A stretch of DNA of 59,429 bases from Burkholderia sp. S171 (GTDB lineage Bacteria > Pseudomonadota > Gammaproteobacteria > Burkholderiales > Burkholderiaceae), in the NCBI RefSeq assembly GCF_009766085.1, contig NZ_LMUF01000039.1:57916-117344 (forward strand), given 5' to 3'. Below the pieces are notes generated by a model. It was given only the letters and a program-made list of their open reading frames with translations, ran no database searches and was not told the DNA's origin. Below are positions 9,517-18,006 of this stretch, one piece after another. The position numbers were made by a program, and so were the translations under genes. The first letter of the stretch is position 1, and each line of letters opens with the position of its first letter.

Positions 9517-10884
9517 ATGAACATTGTTATTTTGGCGGCAGGCACGGGCAAGCGCATGCGTTCCGCCTTGCCGAAAGTCCTTCATCCCCTGGCTGGCCGG
9601 CCGCTTCTCTCCCATGTGCTCGACGTTGCGCGTGCGCTCAAGCCCACACGGCTTGTCGTCGTGATCGGACATGGGGCGGAACAGGTTCAGAAGGCGGTCG
9701 GTGCTCCCGATGTCCAATTTGCCGTGCAGGATCAGCAACTGGGCACCGGCCACGCGGTTCAGCAAGCGCTGCCGCTGCTCGACCTTTCCGTGCCTACGCT
9801 CATTCTTTACGGCGATGTGCCGCTCACCCGCGTCAGCACGCTGCAACGCCTGGCCGATGCAGCATCCGGCGGCCGCTACGGCGTCCTGACAGTCACTTTG
9901 GACGATCCGACCGGGTACGGCCGCATTGTGCGCGATCCGACGGGCGCCGTGCAGTGCATTGTCGAGCAGAAAGACGCCAACGCCGGGCAGTTGACGATTG
10001 CCGAGATCAATACCGGCATTGTCATTACGCCGACCGCGCAGCTTGGCGAATGGCTGGCATCGCTTAAAAACGACAACAAGCAGGGCGAGTTTTATCTCAC
10101 CGATGTCGTCGAGCGTGCGCTCGAAGCCGGCATCGAAGTGGTCACGTCGCAACCGGACGAAGAGTGGGAAACGCTCGGCGTGAACAGCAAGCAGCAACTC
10201 GCCGAACTCGAACGGATTTACCAGGGCAATGTTGCCGAGGCGCTGCTGGTTGCCGGCGTCACGTTGCTGGACCCCGCGCGCATCGATGTGCGCGGCACGC
10301 TGACGTGCGGACGCGATGTGTCTATCGACGTGAATTGCGTCTTCGAAGGCAATGTGACGCTGGAGGATAACGTGACCGTCGGCCCGAATTGCGTGATTCG
10401 CAATGCGTCGATCGGCATGGGGACGCGAATTGATGCGTTCACGCACATCGATGGCAGTACGACCGGCGCGAACGTCGTGTTGGGACCGTATGCGCGCCTG
10501 CGGCCGGGTGCGGTGCTCGGCGACGAAGCGCACGTGGGCAACTTCGTCGAAGTAAAAAACGCGGTGTTCGGGCGTGGGTCGAAGGCGAACCATTTGAGCT
10601 ATATCGGTGACTCGGATATTGGGGCGCGAGTGAATATCGGCGCGGGCACGATCACGTGTAATTACGACGGCGCGAACAAATTCCGCACGGTGATCGAGGA
10701 CGACGTGTTCGTCGGCTCCGATACCCAACTGGTTGCGCCCGTGCGCGTGGGGCGCGGTGCGTCCATCGCGGCCGGGACGACCGTTTGGAAGGATGTCGCG
10801 GAAGACCAACTCGTGCTGAACGAAAAAACTCAGGTCAGCAAGAGCGGTTACGTACGGCCTGTAAAGAAAACCCTGAACAAATAG
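9517..10884 (+). CDS. glmU: Bifunctional GlcNAc-1-P uridyl-/acetyltransferase
   Basis: A 455-residue GlmU. The N-terminal uridyltransferase begins NIVILAAGTGKRMRSALPKV, and GDVPL and QKDANAGQ are present. From about residue 250 the C-terminus is a left-handed beta-helix of hexapeptide repeats carrying the acetyltransferase site (HLSYIGDSDIG, NIGAGTITCNYDG). It makes UDP-GlcNAc for peptidoglycan and LPS. It lies 88 bases ahead of glmS, which supplies its substrate. Confidence 0.97.
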   Translation: MNIVILAAGTGKRMRSALPKVLHPLAGRPLLSHVLDVARALKPTRLVVVIGHGAEQVQKAVGAPDVQFAVQDQQLGTGHAVQQALPLLDLSVPTLILYGDVPLTRVSTLQRLADAASGGRYGVLTVTLDDPTGYGRIVRDPTGAVQCIVEQKDANAGQLTIAEINTGIVITPTAQLGEWLASLKNDNKQGEFYLTDVVERALEAGIEVVTSQPDEEWETLGVNSKQQLAELERIYQGNVAEALLVAGVTLLDPARIDVRGTLTCGRDVSIDVNCVFEGNVTLEDNVTVGPNCVIRNASIGMGTRIDAFTHIDGSTTGANVVLGPYARLRPGAVLGDEAHVGNFVEVKNAVFGRGSKANHLSYIGDSDIGARVNIGAGTITCNYDGANKFRTVIEDDVFVGSDTQLVAPVRVGRGASIAAGTTVWKDVAEDQLVLNEKTQVSKSGYVRPVKKTLNK

Positions 10885-10972
10885 CGAGTGCGCGAGTGCT
10901 TGAGCGCGGGCCTGGGTGGCGAGCGCCGGGCGTTTTCGAGCGATTCAAAAACAATCTGTAGAGGACGACGCC

Positions 10973-12790
10973 ATGTGCGGAATTGTCGGCGCGGTTGCGC
11001 AACGTAACATCGTATCGGTGCTGGTCGAAGGTCTGCGGCGGCTTGAATATCGCGGCTACGATTCCTGCGGCGTGGCCGTGATTGCCGATGGCGAACCGAA
11101 GCGCGCGCGCAGCGTGGCGCGCGTGGCCGATCTCGCCGATCAGGTCCGCGATACGCATCTGGAAGGCGCAACCGGCATTGCGCACACGCGCTGGGCGACG
11201 CACGGCGCGCCCGTCACCGACAACGCGCATCCCATCTTTTCGCGCAACGAACTCGCGCTGGTGCACAACGGGATCATCGAGAACTATGAGACGTTGCGGA
11301 CCATGCTGCGCGGGAAGGGCTATGAGTTTGTCTCGCAGACCGATACCGAAGTCATCGCGCATTTGATCCACAGCATGTATCGCGGCGATCTGTTCCAGAC
11401 CGTGCGTGACGCCGTGAAGGAATTGCATGGCGCGTACGCCATTGCCGTGATCCACAAGGATCAGCCGCATACGGTTGTCGGCGCGCGGCAGGGGTCGCCG
11501 CTGGTGGTTGGAGTAGGCGATGGCGAGAACTTCCTCGCCTCCGATGCGCTCGCGCTTGCCGGCAGCACCGACCGTTTCGCGTTCCTGGATGAAGGCGATG
11601 TGGTCGAGATCACGCTGGACGGCGTGAAGATTGTCGATCGCGATGGAATGCCTGCGCAGCGTGAAGTGCGCGTGGTCGCGGCGTATGGCGGTGCGGTTGA
11701 GCTTGGGCCGTATCGGCACTTCATGCAGAAGGAAATCTTCGAGCAGCCGCGCGCGATCACCGACACCATTCCTCAAACCGATCGCTTCTCCGCCGAGTTG
11801 TTCGGGGCGGACGCGGCAGAAGTTTTCGCCGATATCGACAGCGTGCTTATCCTGGCTTGCGGCACGAGTTCGTACGCGGGAATGACGGCGAAGTACTGGC
11901 TTGAATCGGTTGCGAAGATCCCGACGCAAGTGGAGATTGCGAGTGAGTACCGGTATCGCGAATCGGTGCCGAATCCACGGGCTTTGGTTGTAGTGATTTC
12001 GCAGTCGGGCGAGACCGCCGATACGCTGGCCGCGTTGAAACATGCGCAGTCGCTGGGGCATAAACATACGCTGGCTGTTTGCAATGTCGCTTCCAGCGCG
12101 ATGGTCCGGTTGACGAAGCTCGCGTTTTTGACGCATGCGGGGACTGAGATTGGCGTGGCTTCTACTAAGGCATTTACGACGCAGTTGGTCGGGATGTTTG
12201 TGTTGGCCGTGACGCTTGGGACGTTGCGCGGGCATGTGAGTGAAAAGCAGGAAACGGAATATCTGACGCAGTTGCGGCATTTGCCGGCGGCGCTCAATAG
12301 CGTGCTGGCGCTGGAGCCGCAGATTATCGCCTGGTCGGAAGAGTTTTCACGCAAGGAGAATGCGCTGTTTCTCGGACGCGGACTGCATTATCCGATCGCG
12401 CTTGAGGGTGCGTTGAAGCTTAAGGAGATTTCGTATATTCACGCGGAAGCTTATCCGGCTGGGGAGTTGAAGCATGGGCCGTTGGCGCTGGTGACGGAGG
12501 CTATGCCAGTGGTGACGGTGGCGCCTAATGACGCGCTGCTGGAGAAGCTTAAGTCGAATATGCAAGAGGTCAGGGCGCGTGGGGGCGAGCTTTATGTTTT
12601 CGCCGATTCCGATACGCGGATTGTTAGCGAGGATGGGATTCACGTTATTCGGATGCCTGAGCATTATGGGTTGCTGTCGCCCATTCTTCATGTCGTGCCG
12701 CTGCAGTTGCTGGCTTATCACACGGCTTGTGCGAGAGGGACGGATGTGGATAAGCCTAGGAATTTGGCGAAGAGTGTGACAGTGGAGTGA
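10973..12790 (+). CDS. glmS: Glucosamine-6-P synthase (isomerizing)
   Basis: A 605-residue glutamine-fructose-6-phosphate aminotransferase. Mature Cys1 follows the initiator Met (MCGIVGAVAQRN), giving the N-terminal glutaminase. Two SIS sugar-isomerase domains follow (CGTSSYAG, SQSGETADTLAA), and the C-terminus DKPRNLAKSVTVE is highly conserved. The start is fixed by the catalytic Cys. Codon choice shifts noticeably toward T- and G-ending codons (ttg, ttt, ctt, ggg) in the 3' third. No glmS-ribozyme-like element is seen upstream, as expected for a proteobacterium. Confidence 0.97.
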   Translation: MCGIVGAVAQRNIVSVLVEGLRRLEYRGYDSCGVAVIADGEPKRARSVARVADLADQVRDTHLEGATGIAHTRWATHGAPVTDNAHPIFSRNELALVHNGIIENYETLRTMLRGKGYEFVSQTDTEVIAHLIHSMYRGDLFQTVRDAVKELHGAYAIAVIHKDQPHTVVGARQGSPLVVGVGDGENFLASDALALAGSTDRFAFLDEGDVVEITLDGVKIVDRDGMPAQREVRVVAAYGGAVELGPYRHFMQKEIFEQPRAITDTIPQTDRFSAELFGADAAEVFADIDSVLILACGTSSYAGMTAKYWLESVAKIPTQVEIASEYRYRESVPNPRALVVVISQSGETADTLAALKHAQSLGHKHTLAVCNVASSAMVRLTKLAFLTHAGTEIGVASTKAFTTQLVGMFVLAVTLGTLRGHVSEKQETEYLTQLRHLPAALNSVLALEPQIIAWSEEFSRKENALFLGRGLHYPIALEGALKLKEISYIHAEAYPAGELKHGPLALVTEAMPVVTVAPNDALLEKLKSNMQEVRARGGELYVFADSDTRIVSEDGIHVIRMPEHYGLLSPILHVVPLQLLAYHTACARGTDVDKPRNLAKSVTVE

Positions 12791-13196
12791 GGGGATGGGT
12801 TCGTGAGAATAACGTTGCGAACCTGTGGCCCGTTCAGCTGCTGACCACAGGATAGAAATGCGTCAGCGACACGTTGGTCGTCAATACTTTGTGCACAGCG
12901 GAAAATCTGGCGAACTATCGAACGATTCGCTTGCGACCGAACGGAAGGAACTCGAAGCCCCCACAGGAATCCATTGAATCCTTCCCGCGTGAATATGAAC
13001 TACGGGTCGAGCTGCCTAGCTTTACTCAGTACGGATTCTTTTGCATGAAAATAACACCCGAAATAAAGCTTGTCGCGGACACCTACATTTCTCAATCCCG
13101 GCAACAAAAGGCGACTTTTAGCCAACGTATAGTTGCCGGGCATCCCATGGCTACTTACTTGCAGATTCATGTAGCGGGATGGGCGAGTAACTCGCC
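12791..13196. other. Non-coding spacer downstream of glmS
   Basis: About 400 bases with no supportable gene. A 152-codon plus-strand open frame starting in this spacer continues antisense into the next SDR and has no family resemblance. No clear transposon ends or terminator were recognised. The base composition falls below that of the preceding core genes, which fits the start of an accessory segment. Confidence 0.45.
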
Positions 13197-13940
13197 TTAC
13201 CAAGGTTGCCTGGGAGGACGAGTGTCGGCGTTCTCGTTGAGGAAGAAGCCGCCGGTCGGGCCGAACTTATCCAGCGTGGCTAACCGGATGGCGATAGCGG
13301 CCGCGTCCCTAGGCGCGCGGCTGCCCATATGACCGTTCAAATCAGTCGCGGTCAGGCCTGGATCGGCGGCATTGACCTTGATCCCGTCCGCCGCCAGTTC
13401 CTTGGCGAACTTGACCGTGAACATGTTGAGTGCGGTTTTGGACGCGCAGTAGCCAGCAGAGCCTACGTTCCAGTTCTCGCTTGTCATATCGAGCGTCGAG
13501 GCGATCGAGCCCAGGCCGCTGCTTATCATCACGATCCGCGCCGCTGCCGACTTGCGCAGTAGGGGCACAAACGCTTGGGTGACCCTGACCGCCCCAAACA
13601 CGTTCACGTCGAAAATGGCGCGCATATCGTCGACTGACTCCTGGCTGGCTGGCGACGGACGCCCAAAACTCATGCCGGCATTGTTGACGAGCGCGTCGAG
13701 CGCGCCAATTTGGTCCTGCAGATGCTCAGCGGCGGACCGGATGCTGTTGGCGTCGGTGACGTCCAGCACCAGACAGTTTGCTTCGATCCCTTCTGCGCGC
13801 AGGCCTGCCGCTGCCGCCTCGCCACGGTCCTGATCGCGGCAGCCCAGCCACACGGCGAAATTTTGTTCACCGAGCTGGCGCGCGATTTCAAGGCCGATTC
13901 CCTTGTTCGCGCCAGTAATGAGCGCGGTCGATCTAGTCAT
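13197..13940 (-). CDS. SDR family oxidoreductase
   Basis: A 247-residue classical short-chain dehydrogenase. The cofactor motif TGANKGIG is at residues 8-15, NNAG is near 87, and the catalytic YCASK is near 163. The C-terminal PTGGFFLNEN is common in carbonyl-reductase-like SDRs. The substrate is unknown. The ATG at 13940 has AGGAG about nine bases upstream. The stop codon of a start-less open frame (13946-14197) lies five bases upstream, so the gene was probably once second in an operon. Confidence 0.85.
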   Translation of the reverse strand: MTRSTALITGANKGIGLEIARQLGEQNFAVWLGCRDQDRGEAAAAGLRAEGIEANCLVLDVTDANSIRSAAEHLQDQIGALDALVNNAGMSFGRPSPASQESVDDMRAIFDVNVFGAVRVTQAFVPLLRKSAAARIVMISSGLGSIASTLDMTSENWNVGSAGYCASKTALNMFTVKFAKELAADGIKVNAADPGLTATDLNGHMGSRAPRDAAAIAIRLATLDKFGPTGGFFLNENADTRPPRQPW

Positions 13941-13945
13941 GAGGC

Positions 13946-14197
13946 TTATCTCCTATCGGTAAGCGGGTGGCGTGAAAAACTGCAATCCATTCCCCCGGTA
14001 AAGGGCGGCAACGCATCGAGCAGGATCTGCACGTTGCCGCTCTCGAAAACGACGTCTTCGCCAGGCAGTACGTTTGCGTCGCCACCAGGGCGGTGGGTGT
14101 TGGACAGCGATTGCGCGAAAAGTTGCGACGCTTCTTTAACTTCCTGTTGCGGATCGATTGCCAGCAGAAAAGCTGACTCGTTGCGTGCTCGCGATCG
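13946..14197 (-). pseudogene. Start-less 83-codon remnant upstream of the SDR
   Basis: An open frame bounded by a stop at 14198-14200 and ending at 13946 encodes protein-like sequence (LLAIDPQQEVKEASQLFAQ and, downstream, LPGEDVVFESGNVQILLDA). There is no ATG before an internal Met close to the end. The composition is more like a real protein than the other frames, and its stop nearly touches the SDR start. I read it as the 3' remnant of an operon partner; the family is not recognised. Confidence 0.35.
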
Positions 14198-14276
14198 TTA
14201 AAACCCGAGCGTAACCTACTGGCTCCTCGGGTTTGCATCAAAGCCAGTTTCAGCGTGGTTTAGCTAATAGCAACTG

Positions 14277-15374
14277 CTAACCCATTACATCGTTCATTAT
14301 CGAGTTAACCTTTTCGAAGACAGGACCAACATTCGTAGCGCCTTTGCGTTGCTGCTCTCGCACCCAAGCATCCTGTACGTCCTTATACTTTGTGGCAGCC
14401 CCCCAGCGTTCCAGTTCATTCGGATCTAGTATCCGGACGTTGGCGCCGCCTTTCCTCAATTCATCTACCTGGGCATCGAAGTTTTGGTCCATTACCGACC
14501 CCAAAGTGCGGTAGGACGTTTCAGCAGCGCGCTGTATAGCCGCCCGATCCTCTGGCGCAAGTCCGTTCCAAATATCGTTGTTCATGGCTAGAACATAAAG
14601 ATGGCCCAGCCACAGATCCTTTGAAACCAGCACATACGGTGCAGCCTCGTGAACTTTTAGCATGTACCCGCTGTCGACGTTTACCATCAAACCATCCAGC
14701 GTCCGCGCCTTTAAGGCGTCGTAGATTTCCGGTCCCCAATGCATCGAAACCGGGGTAGCGCCTGCATTCTTCAGGAAATCCTGATGCCAGAAGCTGGCAG
14801 ACCGCCACTTCTCCCCTTTTAGGCCGTTCAGGTTATTTAACGGTTTGGTGCTGAAAAAAGCGACCGGGTATCCGGTCGCAAGAAATATAGGCACGACGTT
14901 ATTCTTCTTAAGTTCTTCCGAAAAGGCTGGCGCTTCTGCGTACACCGAGCGGAAGAAATCAACTTGTCTGCTCGCGGACGGGCCTTTCGGAAAGCTCTTG
15001 AAGATTTGATGCAATGGCAGTTCCTTGGCGGTGTATTCCGGCACGACAATAGCCATATCCGCAACACCTGTGTTCCCGACCGCGCGCAAAGCATCATAAC
15101 TGCCGGCAAGCTGCCCCTCCCAATGACCCACTATATTGAGGCGCCCGTTCGATTCTTTCCCAATGGCCGGAAAGAGAACGTCGTTGATGAACCGAGTTCG
15201 CATCCCACCTAGAGGTTCATGATCGGTGTAGGTAAGTATCCTGGAGGCAGGCGCCACTACTTGCGCTACGGCGCTCGATAGAAGTGACGCGGATGTGATC
15301 GCACCGGCCGATGCGCTCAGGAAGCCCCGGCGGCTAATAACGCGTCCATCGAAAATTTTGCTAATTATTGTCAC
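14277..15374 (-). CDS. TRAP transporter substrate-binding protein (DctP-type)
   Basis: A 365-residue periplasmic binding protein. The N-terminus has a twin-arginine signal, SRRGFLSASAG, followed by a hydrophobic stretch and AVAQ. The mature part matches the DctP family (the GQLAGSYDALRAVG region, and the Arg/Asn ligand region around KGEKWRSASFWHQDF). The ligand is probably a carboxylate. The start codon is GTG. No DctQ or DctM membrane subunits are in the window, so it is an orphan here and must use a distant permease or be a relic. Confidence 0.82.
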   Translation of the reverse strand: MTIISKIFDGRVISRRGFLSASAGAITSASLLSSAVAQVVAPASRILTYTDHEPLGGMRTRFINDVLFPAIGKESNGRLNIVGHWEGQLAGSYDALRAVGNTGVADMAIVVPEYTAKELPLHQIFKSFPKGPSASRQVDFFRSVYAEAPAFSEELKKNNVVPIFLATGYPVAFFSTKPLNNLNGLKGEKWRSASFWHQDFLKNAGATPVSMHWGPEIYDALKARTLDGLMVNVDSGYMLKVHEAAPYVLVSKDLWLGHLYVLAMNNDIWNGLAPEDRAAIQRAAETSYRTLGSVMDQNFDAQVDELRKGGANVRILDPNELERWGAATKYKDVQDAWVREQQRKGATNVGPVFEKVNSIMNDVMG

Positions 15375-15486
15375 GACAACTCTTTGAATAAGGACCAGTG
15401 TTGCAAAAAATTTAACGTCGCTTACTTTGCGTTCGCGACTTCAAGACGTCGATGCTCTCCGAGGCGACCAAAAGGCTTTTCACATT

Positions 15487-15953
15487 GCGCTATGCCAATT
15501 AGGCAGCGTTGCCATTGAGGGATCGTTCGCAGCGCGCTGACTCGACCAAAATCACTGCCTGTAATCCTTGTACCGTACGAGTTGCAATGGTCATGTGCAG
15601 GAATTCAAGACTCGGCGTAACCGGCCGTGCCGCCTCCGCTTTTATGTAGTGTCCGTGCAGTTTCCAACCGCAAAGCCCTCCTGCCGAAAGCAGCATGAGC
15701 ACGCTCAATGCCGTGCTAACCACCGCCGCCAATCGAGCCGTAAAGCTCAGCCTTCGGCCAATCGTTGCAAGCGAGTCCACCGGACCGCCGATGGCCAGGC
15801 GCGTTCCGTTCCAAAAATCAGTATGCCCCTGCTTGCATCGTCCGATTTTTCTCCATCGCGGGTCCAGTATCGCGAAAAAGCAACGATGCCGGTTTGGCCC
15901 TTGATCGTGGATTGCCAGTTGGTTCCAGTCATGTTTTCCGCCGATGCAACCCA
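15487..15953 (-). pseudogene. Deletion hybrid of effector C-terminus and immunity protein
   Basis: This segment is a decayed copy of the effector-immunity pair found intact at 16769-18003. Bases of about 15752-15950 match the effector around 17467-17675. Bases of about 15487-15745 match the immunity gene around 16920-17180. The roughly 290 bases that separate these parts in the intact pair are missing. A 1-bp deletion near 15825 shifts the effector frame before the catalytic GHID motif. The 162-codon open frame that remains joins FWNGTRLAIGGPVDSLATIG to LCGWKLHGHY and ends early. Confidence 0.75.
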
Positions 15954-16075
15954 CGTATTCGCGGTGTTTCCAAACTATCACGGTCATATTTTGAGTATTT
16001 TCAGGATTCCCGAATTCTGCCGCGTAGATCCCACTTCATTCCCTTCTCACTGGTGGGGTCCCGCCGTGCTAGCGA

Positions 16076-16405
16076 TCAACCAAGCGGCCGGTAAGCGGAC
16101 CACGAGAAATACAAGCAGCCAGTAATCAATAAAAGGACGACGAACGTCGCGATCCATCTCGCGAAAGACCATCGCTTACCGATGCCGACGAAAGCGGTTG
16201 TCCCATACACGAGTGCTGGACCAACGAACCATGAAATAAAAATTGTCATGACCCACCAAGGTACATCGCAATGATCAATTTCGTAGCATCCCCGCACGAG
16301 CCTTTTTGAAGTGGACCAATCAATCCGACTTGTCACATAACCAAAAAACCATGCTGCAAGAAACCCAAGCGTCATAGCCGATATGACAGCCCAAAGTCGC
16401 TTCAC
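16076..16405 (-). CDS. Orphan immunity-like membrane protein
   Basis: A 109-residue protein starting GTG (a TTG four codons earlier is the alternative). It has three predicted membrane segments, a Cys pair in the first outer loop (CYEIDHC) and a basic loop before the third segment. Its first 20 residues resemble the intact immunity protein at 16769-17383 (EVKRL-A--S---G--A-WF pattern), but it stops after the third membrane segment and lacks the periplasmic domain. The GTG overlaps the stop of an effector-tail remnant by four bases, just as in the intact pair. It is either a truncated immunity gene or a separate specificity. Confidence 0.55.
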   Translation of the reverse strand: MKRLWAVISAMTLGFLAAWFFGYVTSRIDWSTSKRLVRGCYEIDHCDVPWWVMTIFISWFVGPALVYGTTAFVGIGKRWSFARWIATFVVLLLITGCLYFSWSAYRPLG

Positions 16406-16470
16406 TTCATATCCCAAAAGAGAATTTTCTTCGACTTACCCAAATCTGAGTCGTAGGGGCGGGTTGGCAT
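16402..16470 (-). pseudogene. C-terminal remnant of a second Tae4-like effector
   Basis: About 20 codons ending at 16402 read RPYDSDLGKSKKILFWDMK, clearly matching the end of the intact effector, RRFGFSDLGQSKQILFWEVK. Upstream of about 16470 the similarity disappears. The remnant shows that the orphan immunity-like gene following it was once the second gene of an effector-immunity pair whose effector has been lost. Confidence 0.7.
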
Positions 16471-16768
16471 TTTTAATGTAGTGCAAAAGTCTGCAACATG
16501 ACAAGAGCACCATTGTTTGTCAATCGCGCCCAAACTGAAGACGCTCAACGCGCTTAGTCAATTATTCGCCTGATTGCTTCACTGGATGGATGTCCGTGCC
16601 GTAAGAGCGACTGCGAGCCCGCGACGAAAACCTCTTTATCGGCACACAGCGAACTACGGATGTCGCCACACCATTCAGGCCCCTCGCGACGATGACGCGT
16701 GACATCTATACAAAGACATGCCTCAAGGTAGCTGGGTACTCGCAGTCAGTTGACGCCGGTTGAACTAA
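16471..16768. other. Spacer between effector-immunity copies
   Basis: Roughly 300 bases without a supportable gene, between the intact immunity gene and the second effector remnant. I saw no clear repeats, terminator or mobile-element ends. The composition is AT-richer than the core genes. Confidence 0.4.
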
Positions 16769-17383
16769 CTACTGACCAGCGCAGAGATCCATTGAACGAA
16801 GCGCTATAGCATCCGGCAGATTTTCGCTGGGAATAAGACTGAATGCGCGCCAATCCGCTTCATTCACGTACACAACTCCATCCTTGCAAAGCATCTGCGC
16901 CTGTCTTGGCCGCTTTTCACATTGCGCCGTACCAATTAGGCAGCGCTGCCACTGGGGAATTATTCGCACCCGCTTGACTGGACCAAAATCACTGCCGGTA
17001 TATGCTTGTATAGCACGTGTCGCAATGGTCATGTGCAGGAAATCAAGACTTGGTTTAACCGGTCGTGCTGCTTCCGCTTCTGCGTAGTGTCCATGCAGTT
17101 TCCAAACGTAAAGACCCCCTGCCGGAAGCAGCGTAAGCACGCTCAATGCAGGGCTAACAGCTGCCACTAACCTGATCGTAAGGCGGCGCTTTCGTGTTGC
17201 GAGATGGCCAATCAAGACAAATCCAAAGCCGCCGCCTACCGCGGAAATAAAAAATACTCCGAACGCCCGGGTTTCACAGTCGTATCCGCACTTCGGAGTA
17301 AACGCCAGGAGCAAATTTGCAGTGAACCAACCTGCTACCAGCCCTGCGAAGGCAAAGGACAGGATTGCTAGGAGCCTTTTCAC
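16769..17383 (-). CDS. Putative membrane immunity protein of the Tae4-like effector
   Basis: A 204-residue protein with three predicted membrane segments (about residues 4-26, 40-65 and 74-98). The basic loop RKRRL lies between segments two and three, which by the positive-inside rule puts the N-terminus inside and the last roughly 100 residues in the periplasm. That domain has several cysteines (CLIGTAQCEK, MLCKDG, DLCAGQ). A GTG start at 17383 overlaps the effector stop by four bases (GTGA); a TTG four codons earlier is the alternative. Topology and coupling fit protection against a periplasm-acting amidase. Known Tai4 immunity proteins are soluble, so the family may be new. Function is inference. 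Confidence 0.6.
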   Translation of the reverse strand: MKRLLAILSFAFAGLVAGWFTANLLLAFTPKCGYDCETRAFGVFFISAVGGGFGFVLIGHLATRKRRLTIRLVAAVSPALSVLTLLPAGGLYVWKLHGHYAEAEAARPVKPSLDFLHMTIATRAIQAYTGSDFGPVKRVRIIPQWQRCLIGTAQCEKRPRQAQMLCKDGVVYVNEADWRAFSLIPSENLPDAIALRSMDLCAGQ

Positions 17384-18003
17384 TTCACTTCCCAAAATAA
17401 GATCTGCTTGGACTGTCCCAAATCAGAGAATCCAAATCGGCGTCCACCGAAAAACGAAGTCATGCCCAGTCTTCGACCGATCGTTGCAAGCGAGTCCACC
17501 GGACCGCTGATTGTGAGACGCGTTCCGTTCCAAAGATCAATATGTCCCCCGCTCGCATCATCCGATTTTTCTCCATCGCGGGTCCAGTATCGCGAAAAAG
17601 CAATGATGCCGGTTCGGCCCTTGATCTTGGATTGCCAGTCCGGTCCCGTTATGTTTTCTGCTAACGCAACCCCTGCGATTGGCCGCAATTCTAGCCACTC
17701 TGCCAACTCGTCGGCTCTCGTTGCGGTGGGCTTGCCGTCGAGCAAAATTCGGCCAATGCTCGCCTTACCCGGAGCCGGCTTAATCATCTTCTGTGAGAAC
17801 GACTTCATCTCGATGTTGACTCGATGGAAAGTCACACTCATTCGAATCGCACATTGATTCCCGTACTGCCCGTTTGGATCATCGTACGGATCGCCGGTCG
17901 CGTAGGTGTCCCATAGTTCTTGGAAGCTCAATACATTAAGAGACACCGCCTTGACAGAATTAGGCGTTGAGTTCGTTCGGACCACTGTTTTCTCGTTCGG
18001 CAT
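17380..18003 (-). CDS. tae4: T6SS amidase effector, Tae4-like
   Basis: A 207-residue putative peptidoglycan amidase delivered by type VI secretion into rival cells. NQCAIRMS holds the likely catalytic Cys51, and GGHIDLWNGTR holds His154 and Asp156, in the arrangement of the Tae4 family (gamma-D-glutamyl-mDAP hydrolases). There is no signal peptide, as expected for a T6SS cargo. The ATG at 18003 is three bases after the PAAR stop. The downstream gene overlaps by four bases and is its probable immunity partner. Family assignment is by motif only. Confidence 0.78.
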   Translation of the reverse strand: MPNEKTVVRTNSTPNSVKAVSLNVLSFQELWDTYATGDPYDDPNGQYGNQCAIRMSVTFHRVNIEMKSFSQKMIKPAPGKASIGRILLDGKPTATRADELAEWLELRPIAGVALAENITGPDWQSKIKGRTGIIAFSRYWTRDGEKSDDASGGHIDLWNGTRLTISGPVDSLATIGRRLGMTSFFGGRRFGFSDLGQSKQILFWEVK

Positions 18004-18006
18004 AGC

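Noticed and set aside
10885..10972. glmS ribozyme upstream of glmS
   Set aside because: The 88-base gap is too short and shows no such fold; the ribozyme is a Gram-positive feature.
9436..12280. Long minus-strand frames opposite glmU and glmS
   Set aside because: Same antisense artefact; the plus-strand genes are certain and fill the region.
12874..13332. 152-codon plus-strand frame after glmS
   Set aside because: No ribosome binding site, no family resemblance, and it runs antisense into the SDR gene.
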